Part shown: positions 57,714 to 64,000 of the stretch, piece by piece
How the letters are laid out: every line of letters begins with the position of its first letter
Numbering within the stretch: the stretch's first letter is position 1
Source: Acanthochromis polyacanthus
Lineage: Eukaryota > Chordata > Actinopteri > Pomacentridae
Assembly (NCBI RefSeq): GCF_021347895.1
Contig: NC_067118.1
Coordinates: 15,048,511 to 15,112,510 of the forward strand
DNA length: 64,000 bases
Reading direction: 5' to 3'
Notes under the pieces: model-generated
Databases searched by the model: none
What the model saw: the letters and a program-made list of their open reading frames with translations, nothing else
What the model was told of the DNA's origin: nothing
Position numbers and translations under genes: made by a program

Positions 57714-58265
57714 AAAAGGTTGTAGGCCCCAATGGCATCCCTGACCTGTTTCCCCAAGCATGTTCCCGTCAACTGGCAGACATATTCAACCTGTCCTGTA
57801 ATCCCCACCTGTCTGGAGATCACCAGCATTATCCTGCAGTTCTTGTGTCTTATCAACCCAAAGCGCTGTGACCCATATGAAGGATTCTGTATCACATCAA
57901 AATGCTTCCACCTCAGGTCTAGAGATCTATGTAAGAAATATAGTTTGTTGACCTCCTCCTCCTTCTAATGCGATTATTTCCACTCCAAAGTCAAAGCTTC
58001 AGCTTTCTGGCTCTGCAATTGGATCTTGAGATTTTTGATGCTTCGGGCAATGAGAACTGGAAGTCACACTTGTTCCATTCGCACCATGAGCACAGGACCC
58101 CCACAGGGCAGAATGCCCAGTAATCTGCTGCTCAGCTCCTTCTTTTCTTATGAATGAATGTCCATGCCTTACACGCGTGGGCAATGTGTGCTTCTGATGA
58201 CACAGCAGTGAGACTGATAATTAAATACGAAGTCAAGTATCTCTCCCTTCATAGTGAGTGTGAAT
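57714..58265 (+). pseudogene. Rex1/CR1-like LINE reverse-transcriptase fragment
   Basis: Pieces in order: GPNGIPDLFPQACSRQLADI and FNLS (RT start, usual GPDGI...CA.QLA.VF...FN.SL), then after a gap LCNWILRFLMLRAMRTGSHT, IRTMSTGPPQGRMPSNLLLS (motif B, usual LSTGAPQGCVLSPLLYSL) and LLMTQQ from the ADDT.V motif C. Deletions and stops are common and the PQGC Cys is lost. This is the third RT fragment of Rex1-like type in the window and is related to those at 10389 and 28640. Confidence 0.75.
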
Positions 58266-59498
58266 GAAGAGGGGGAAAACTGCAGCAATCAGAACAGTTA
58301 AGCACAACAATAATAATCCATCCACGTGCATCCTCTTCTGCAAGTACCAAGAAATTCTCTCTTCTCCCATACTCTTTTTTGCTATGTCCAGAAATTCCAA
58401 ACACAGGCCATTTCGGCACACAAAGGAAAGCAGGGTGGGGATGTGGAAACAGGAGCCATGGTTTTCACTATCATGCAATAGAGAGAAATTTGTCAATTAC
58501 GCAAATGCAAATTGGGAAAAAAAAATTATTATAAAAGCAGGTTATGAAATGAGTTGTTTTGGGTCACCAGCTGTAAAGGCTCTAGTCTTGAACCAAAATA
58601 AATTAGTTCACTTCAATTAATTGTAGTAATTCACATGGTTTGGTTAAAGACACCAACCTCTAATACAGACATCATCATTTGAAGTGCATGTAGGGGTCTA
58701 TGTTGTACTTGCATAGGGAGGCAGACAACTTTAAAATATATGTAAATATATAATGTTGGTAATCTGGTTAGGCTTATCAAGTTATTCTTTTATGAAAAGT
58801 AGTAATACATATACATATAATTTAAATTATAATGTATATGTTTTAATTGTGTGGGTTTTTTTTTTTGCATTTTGGGGTAATTCTAAGGGCAACATAAACA
58901 CTGCACGCTAGTGCGTGTGGCATCAATCTGGACTGAGTGAATAAGTTGAATGCTGTGGCAAGTGCGTTTCAGTTGCTACTTTTGCTAGTTAACAGTTAAT
59001 TAATGATGAACTGTCAATTGTATGAAGAGATTTTGTTGTACCAAACTCACAGCAAATGCAAAGATGGATTGACAAGACCACAAAAGTCAGAATTTCACAG
59101 AAAGGGGTCAAAATATCTTATTGAAGGTAAATAGGCTATCATTAAGGCCAACTGGCTAGCTTGTTAACTTGTGTAAGGACTTATGACATCCTTTGTTAAT
59201 TTCTTCATTTGTCAAACTAATGTAAAAATAAAATGCTATGCTTTAAGTTAATAAATATATTAACCCATGGAATTTTGTGTGAACATACCATATTTTTTAA
59301 GTAGGCAAAACTGTTGTACAAAGGATCCTCTTGAAAATATTTATATCAGTATTGATTTAAAATATTACCAGGCCATTTAATGTCACTGATGAATGTCACA
59401 TCAGTCCATCAGACTTCTTAATAGTATTACAGTGTATTAAACAAACTCAAGATTTTGCATGTTATAAGATAATTAATTTTTATCATTTATCCTGTAGG
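58266..59498. other. No firm feature; possible upstream part of the integrase gene
   Basis: AT-rich. No coding block is recognised, but the integrase-like pseudogene that follows should have earlier exons and a 5' end somewhere here. Confidence 0.4.
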
Positions 59499-59865
59499 TG
59501 GAGCACCATATTACACCAAGAGATCTGACAAAAAACAAAATGGAAAGTGGTTTGTGGTGCAGAAAAATTCCACATCATTATTGTTGATTTTCATGCCAAC
59601 CCAACAGGAGCTCAAAGAGGCAAAAAAAAAAAAAAGGGATGGTATTTGCAAATGTTTTTTTTCTTGCCTGGAATGACCAAGGATATAGATAAATGGTCAA
59701 GAACAAGCAAACTTATAATTGTATTTTGTAGTGTTTGGCCTAACAACCATATTTGGTTTGGCTTTGTGTAGAACATAATGTTGGAAAAAATAATTTCAAA
59801 CACATTTCTTCTTAATCCAAATTGTGTAGTTTATATCTGTCTTGTATTCTGTATTCTTTACACAG

Positions 59866-59936
59866 GTGTCAGAATGCGCTGTGTGCCAATCGGCTCAGCA
59901 GATGATTGAACGGGGGGTCCACTATACTCCCATAAA
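59866..59936 (+). pseudogene. Integrase exon carrying CxxC of HHCC zinc finger
   Basis: An intact 24-codon exon between TTACACAG and AAAG|GTATTA: VSECAVCQSAQQMIERG then VHYTPIK. With the upstream HxxxxxxxH block (FHANPTGAQRG) it makes the N-terminal zinc-binding module of retroviral-type integrases. Exon boundaries are clean. Confidence 0.6.
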
Positions 59937-60196
59937 GGTATTATTTCTTTGATTAGTTTTCGTTTCAAGGATTCTGTTTTTTAGTGTGCTGTGAGAGGTT
60001 ACTCTCAACTGTGGGGGCATGGTTGTTGTTGTTTTTTTTCCCTGTTATTCATTTTCCTGTGTTCGTGTCAATGTATCCCCTGGTCTCCGTCTGTGTCTTC
60101 CACATGGATTATTGCTCCTGTCATCATCTTCCAGTGTTTTTCCATTAGTGTACTTTTCTTCAAAAAGTTAATTTCTTCACTTTGTTTTTTCTTTAG

Positions 60197-60392
60197 GTTT
60201 CTCAGCCCTTTGCGCTGATGGATCCCATCGGAAAATTGACAATCACAAACAGTGGCAATAAATATGTGTGTGTGGTCACAGCCTATCCTCTCAAAACGAA
60301 ACAGGTGGAGGAGATCAGAGACTAGATCTTCAAATTTGCTCATCAGAGGCACCAAAACGCATACTCACTGACCAGGAGAGTGAGTTTGCAAA
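60197..60392 (+). pseudogene. Integrase catalytic core exon (first two Asp)
   Basis: The exon starts after TTCTTTAG: VSQPFALMDPIGKLTITNSG, then CVVTAYPLKTKQVEEIRD followed by a TAG and a frame change; APKRILTDQESEFAN is in another frame. The donor is AAT|GTAAGA. Some of the usual core (the DYFTKW-type part) is deleted between CVV and TAYPLK. Confidence 0.6.
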
Positions 60393-60512
60393 TGTAAGAA
60401 GCACTGAACTTAATTGGTATGTCTTTACTGTAATCTATTATAATAATCTGTCTTTAAAATAAAGCGTCTAACATGCTGTATAATTGCCTGAAATTGTATA
60501 TGTGTCTAACAG

Positions 60513-60615
60513 ATCAACAGGAATGTCTCTGCACTGGGAATCAAAAAAGTTTATGCTCTCCATAACCCTCAGACCAATGGTCTGCTAGAGCGCATGAACA
60601 GAACCATCCAGAAGT
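60513..60615 (+). pseudogene. Integrase catalytic core exon (Glu)
   Basis: INRNVSALGIKKVYALHNPQ then TNGLLERMNRTIQK between a TCTAACAG acceptor and an AGAA|GTAACA donor. The catalytic Glu in LLER is kept. Confidence 0.6.
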
Positions 60616-60691
60616 AACAAAAGCACAGCCATTGTCATTCACAAAGTACACTGTTAAAGAGATTTGCAATAGCTCAATCTTTTTTCTTTAG

Positions 60692-60860
60692 GGCTCTTTG
60701 TAAACTTGTTCGGTCCAAACCTCAAATGTGGGAAGAGTATTTGGATACAGTAATGTTTGGACTGCAAACAAAGAAACAGACAACAACAAAATTCTCCCCA
60801 TACTTTTTAATGTTTAGTCATGAAGTCCGCCATCCAACAGAAGTTCCAGAAGACTTTCAG
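60692..60860 (+). pseudogene. Integrase C-terminal core exon
   Basis: ALCKLVRSKPQMWEEYLDTV, then QTTTKFSPYFLMFSHEVRHP and TEVPEDFQ, ending at CAG|GTTTGT. The T..SP..L.F pattern is the conserved end of the integrase core. The frame is intact in this exon. Confidence 0.65.
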
Positions 60861-62229
60861 GTTTGTGAAAATGCAGTATTAAGTTTAATTACATTACGAA
60901 GACTGAATGTTAATTGTCTATATGAAGTCTAAGAAGTAATGTATTTCCAGTTAGTGTTTTCTTTTGTATTCTATTTGGACTGAAAGCGTGTAGCTTGAGG
61001 AATTGTGTCTATTTTACAGATGGACAGCAATGTAGAGGAAATTGTTGAAGAACATTTTGCAAGACATTAGGCGGCTTGATGAGGTCAGGGACATCGTGAT
61101 GAAGGTCTCCAAACCTCAGTTTAGGACACAGCAGAAAATGCATTCAAAAGGTAGCAAAGTCAGCTTTCCAGATTGTGACAAAGTGTGGCGGCAAAATATA
61201 AGGAGCCAGCAGCATAAGGGTGGGAAACTGGAGTACAATTTTGTTGACCCTTCCCCCCAAGGGAAAAATGCCGATCTGTTTGAGGACAATAGGATAGTTG
61301 TAACAAAAAAAAAAGCACTGACCACCTGAAACATTTCAGACAGCAAAATCCGCAGATTCCTCATAAGATTGCAGCCTGTGTTCCCGCAGCCACAGGAGGA
61401 AGTGTCCTATACAGATGAAGAAATCCAACAATGTATGTTTTGTTATTTAATTTTTGCCTTTGCAAAATAAGTTCATGTGGTTATATAGTAGTGCTGTTGA
61501 TATTTCTTGAGTATGAATGACTTTTTTATATAGATAGAGAGATGATTTTATATTTTACTGAGTGTTAAAATGCATTTAAATCAGTGTTCAGTCTTGTAAC
61601 AGACTGATTTACTAGTTCTTCTACTTTTGTAGATCAAGATGCAGTATGGACAGGGAAGCATTCCAATGACCATGTATTTCTATCCAAAGTTGGAAATTAC
61701 AAATAATTTTGCTGGGACTTTGCAAGGATTGTTCGTGACCAAGAGTTTGAGAGTGAGGTAAAAATTCTGGGCTTTTGAATTACTGACTTTAGATGGATTA
61801 GATCTAATTTGTATTGAAAGTACTGGTTTAAGAATGTTTGTATATTTTGTGATTGGTCCAGCTAGGCACTACAGGACAATATTTATAATCCTTGCAGTAT
61901 AGAAATCAATGTTTTAAATGTGTTGCTGTGTTGTGTTGAAGCACACAAAATCATAGATTTTTTTCTTCTTTCAAGGTGACTAATGCCTACCTCACCTTGG
62001 TTGTACAACACAATACAAAAAAAAAACATGGATGTTGCTGCTGTCATTGACAGCTATGGAATGACGCATATCTGGTCAAAGAATACCTCCAAACTCAGAG
62101 TTTGTAGCAAACAGATTTTTCTAAGTATGTAAAGATTAAACCATTGTTTAATTTTACTGTTGTATTTTCCTTAAAGTTTTTTGTTTCTTTTGGATTGATT
62201 TTATGATGGATCCAATGCAACTCAAAAAC

Positions 62230-62290
62230 GATTGTGGTGAATTTTAATGAACACCACCATTGGATGTTAACGGTGAAGCTTTGACTGTCA
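62230..62290 (+). pseudogene. Ulp1/C48 protease-like remnant
   Basis: IVVNFNEHHHWMLTVK follows the (N..HHW.L...) catalytic-His block of Ulp1-type cysteine proteases. The Asp and Cys blocks that should follow are not seen before 62350, so the domain is cut short. Confidence 0.5.
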
Positions 62291-62676
62291 CTATAAAAAG
62301 CTATGAATTGGTCCTACCATGGTAACTGATATGAAATGTTTATCATTACAGCTTTGGAAACATTTTAAACAATTATTCATCCATGTATTGTCTCACTTGG
62401 TAGTAGTGGTAAAGTTCTGAAATGAATGGGAGAGCAGCGCAGACAGGAGAGAGCAGAGCAGCGAGGGGAGAGAGAGGGAGAGCTGAAGGAGGGAGAAAGA
62501 AGGACAATAAAGGAATAAGGGGAAGAGGGAGGTAAAAGGAGGTCAGGTAGGGCTGATGCAGAGACCACTGAGGGAGGCCAGTCAGCGTCCCTGCCGGTAG
62601 CATGTTTTTTCCCGGGTTGTGATGTCAACTGTAAATCTGTTGAACCACATGACATCTCCTTTCAGATAAAGAACTG
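62291..62676. other. Purine-rich tract and unassigned sequence
   Basis: 62425-62553 is almost all A and G on the plus strand (GGGGAGAGAGAGGGAGAGCT, GGGAGAAAGAAGGACAATAA). No gene is seen. Confidence 0.6.
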
Positions 62677-62989
62677 GGGCCTCATTTATAAAACATTGCG
62701 TAGGATCCATACTAAAAGTTTGCGTATGCCGAAAATCTGAAATGGGCATATGCCCTTCGCCCCTGATTCATAAAACTGTGCGTAAGCACAGCTGCACGCA
62801 ATTTCCCCTTTATAATCACACACCAGCTGGAAGTGGATCCACCTCACATCCCGCCCACAACACACCCACATTTTACCATGAATGGTCAATGCAAAGTAAC
62901 TCATGAATGTATCTGTATATAAATAAGCCGCTGATCCATGGCATTTTACGCAGCGCCGGCCTGCAGTCTTTTCACTGCTGTGCGTCAGG
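62677..62989 (-). mobile_element. Harbinger element terminal fragment
   Basis: It starts GGGCCTCATTTATAAAACAT and is the reverse complement of about 54120-54411, with roughly one difference in 15 bases. It includes the stretch encoding THSSEKTAGR and the conserved terminal GCGTAAGCACAGCTGCACGC. The other end and any transposase are missing; it stops at GCGTCAGG where the gag-like inverted repeat begins. Confidence 0.8.
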
Positions 62990-63220
62990 ATGACGGCCCG
63001 CCGCCCCTTGACGAAACGGTGGGCTGCCACAGGCAGCAGCCGCTAGCAGGAGAGATACTCCGGCAGCCGGCCGCCAGCAGCCGGCCACTGGAGCATCTCC
63101 CCAGCTGCCGGAACATCTCCCCAGCCACCGGCAGCCAGCCAGGGGGTTTTGGAGTGGCGGTTCCCTCACAGCACCACTCCTCTTGTTTCATGGAGCTCGG
63201 CTTCGCGGTGCGGGTGTCGG

Positions 63221-63262
63221 GCAGTCTCGTGCGAAGTGACCAGGCTCATGGCACCGGTAGCA
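63221..63262 (-). pseudogene. CCHC zinc knuckle, left arm
   Basis: The minus strand encodes CYRCHEPGHFARDC, a C-x2-C-x4-H-x4-C knuckle of retroelement Gag proteins that binds nucleic acid. It is preceded by an acidic AECGPGEEEERGTEPP. The frame around it is partly shifted relative to the right arm. Confidence 0.7.
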
Positions 63263-63646
63263 GCCGTCTGGAGAGCGGCGGCGACGTAGGCGGCTCGGTC
63301 CCTCGCTCCTCTTCTTCCCCGGGCCCACACTCAGCCATCCTGACGTGCGGCTTGAACGCGGAAGTCATGGGGGGCTGGGACGTGAGCACACGTTCTGCTC
63401 TCTTGGCTTCTCGTAGTGCCTCGCTGAGTGTTTGCTCTGTGCACAGCAGCGGCGGCAGCGGCGCCGGGCGGCTCCCCACTCTCAGCTGGTGGTGGCCGGC
63501 GGCTGGCTGCCGGCGGCTGGGGAGATGCTCTAGCAGCTGGGGAGATGCTCTGGCAGCCGGCAGCCGGCCGCCGAGGCACCACGAGAAGCCGAGAGAGGCT
63601 CACGTCCCGGCCCCCCACAACTTCCGTGTTCAAGCCGCACGTCAGG

Positions 63647-63829
63647 ATGGCTGAGTGCGGGCCCGGGGAAGAAGAGGGGCGAGAGACCGAGCTGCCTACG
63701 TCGCCGCGTCGCCGCCGCTCTCCAGACAGCTGCTACCGTTGCCGTGAGCCTGGTCACTTTGCACGAGACTGCCCGGCGCCCGCACTGAGAAGCCGAGCTC
63801 TGGGAAACGAGAGAAGAGTGGCGCTGTGA
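63647..63829 (+). pseudogene. Gag-like C-terminus with CCHC zinc knuckle, right arm
   Basis: The frame MAECGPGEEEGRETELPTSP then RRRRSPDSCYRCREPGHFAR and DCPAPALRSRALGNERRVAL ends in TGA at 63827-63829. The knuckle is at 63731-63772. The acidic stretch, basic run and single knuckle match the end of an LTR-retrotransposon Gag. No capsid domain is found upstream, as the sequence turns into the inverted arm. Confidence 0.65.
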
Positions 63830-64000
63830 GAGAACCGCCACTCCAGAATCCCCTCCCTCACCCAGGACAATGCACGCTGGTAGGACAGTGCAGGGGGGGG
63901 CGCAGTCAGGGGGAGGAGTTAAATCCACTTATTTCGTCATAAGCGGACCCAAATCAAAATTGGACGTTTGAGCAGGCATTTTCACAAAATGTGGTGTAGC

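Larger units (their letters stand above)
59499..62290 (+). pseudogene. Intron-containing integrase gene with Ulp1-like end (Ginger-like)
   Basis: Exon blocks: about 59499-59695 (FHANPTGAQRGKKKK and FFLPGMTKDIDKW; HH of the integrase zinc finger), 59866-59936 (VSECAVCQSAQQMIERG; the CxxC), 60197-60392 (MDPIGKL with the first catalytic Asp, RILTDQESEFAN with the second), 60513-60615 (HNPQTNGLLERMNRTIQK with the catalytic Glu), 60692-60860 (LCKLVRSKPQMWEEYLDTVM), 61021-61431 (GPY/F-type block KLEYNFVDPSPQGKNADLF), 61633-61757 and 61979-62103, and a final IVVNFNEHHHWMLTVK at about 62232, matching the His-Trp motif of Ulp1/C48 proteases. Introns have GT...AG ends. Frameshifts and stops (60324, 61069 and others) make it dead. 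Ginger transposons are known for gypsy-like integrases with GPY/F and added protease domains; this placement is my inference. Confidence 0.75.
62990..63960. mobile_element. Inverted duplication of a gag-like CCHC segment
   Basis: Arms at about 63135-63425 and 63570-63865 are inverted copies, sharing GCCGCACGTCAGGATGGCTG, the zinc-knuckle code and GAACCGCCACTCCA. The spacer of about 145 bases and the flank at 63040-63135 contain many GGCTGGGGAGATGCTC / CAGCCGGC units. GC content is far above the rest of the window. It seems to be a retrotransposon gag 3' part duplicated head to head. No RT or integrase follows before the window ends. Confidence 0.65.

Noticed and set aside
63428..63654. Host zinc-finger gene with proline/glycine-rich region
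   Set aside because: The open frames overlap on both strands because of GC-rich inverted repeats; only the CCHC knuckle is recognisable and it fits a retroelement Gag.
1..64000. CRISPR array, bacterial operon or phage
   Set aside because: Introns, SINEs, LINEs and polyadenylation signals show animal DNA. The regular satellites have no unique spacers.

Overview
This window looks like a stretch of a teleost (ray-finned fish) chromosome that carries no host gene I can recognise. The evidence is the repeat content: tRNA-derived SINEs with a B box and the tail typical of fish families, Rex1/CR1-like and RTE-like LINEs, a ZMYM1-type hAT transposase, Tc1/mariner miniature elements, a Harbinger element, intron-containing transposon genes with GT/AG junctions, and AT-rich microsatellites. 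I see no bacterial-style gene organisation, rRNA gene, functional tRNA gene or CRISPR array. The window is best read as intergenic or deep intronic DNA built by repeated transposon insertion.

Layout. 1-8639: three copies of one 2.3 kb element with terminal inverted repeats. Each copy holds two convergent, spliced-looking mini-genes, and the copies are separated by an AT-rich 21-bp satellite. Copies 1 and 2 form a large inverted repeat centred near 2613; copy 3 repeats copy 2 in the same direction and carries an extra Tc1-like miniature element. 10040-13245: a foldback element, a Rex1-like fragment, an RTE-like LINE ending in a hairpin, and a Tc1 remnant with TATA box and N-terminal DNA-binding domain. 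14703-15284 and 35158-35775: two solo-LTR-like elements with 5-bp target duplications. 19064-19982: a TTAA-flanked element with one exon. 26990-29560: a Rex1-like LINE. 37832-43230: a 5.4-kb hAT element into which a full-length RTE-like LINE inserted. 49322-50640: a chimeric LINE. 50953-54460: two nests (hAT-type miniature element inside a Tc1-type one, and Harbinger inside a Tc1 transposase). 54771-56094: a long-TIR foldback element with a 9-bp duplication. 57714-58265: a LINE reverse-transcriptase fragment. 59499-62290: a decayed, intron-containing integrase gene whose end resembles a Ulp1 protease (Ginger-like). 62677-64000: a Harbinger end and an inverted duplication of a CCHC zinc-knuckle gag-like segment.

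None of the genes appears to work with another in a host pathway. The logic is one of transposons: coding parts (RT, endonuclease, DDE transposase, integrase) are nearly all broken, and the defined target-site duplications give a relative order of insertions. The most unusual items are the palindromic two-gene element array, the integrase/Ulp1 gene, the chimeric LINE, and the 9-bp-TSD foldback element. The largest featureless stretch (21.2-26.2 kb) includes an AT-rich, homeodomain-site-rich segment that could be a conserved regulatory element, but this is only a guess.
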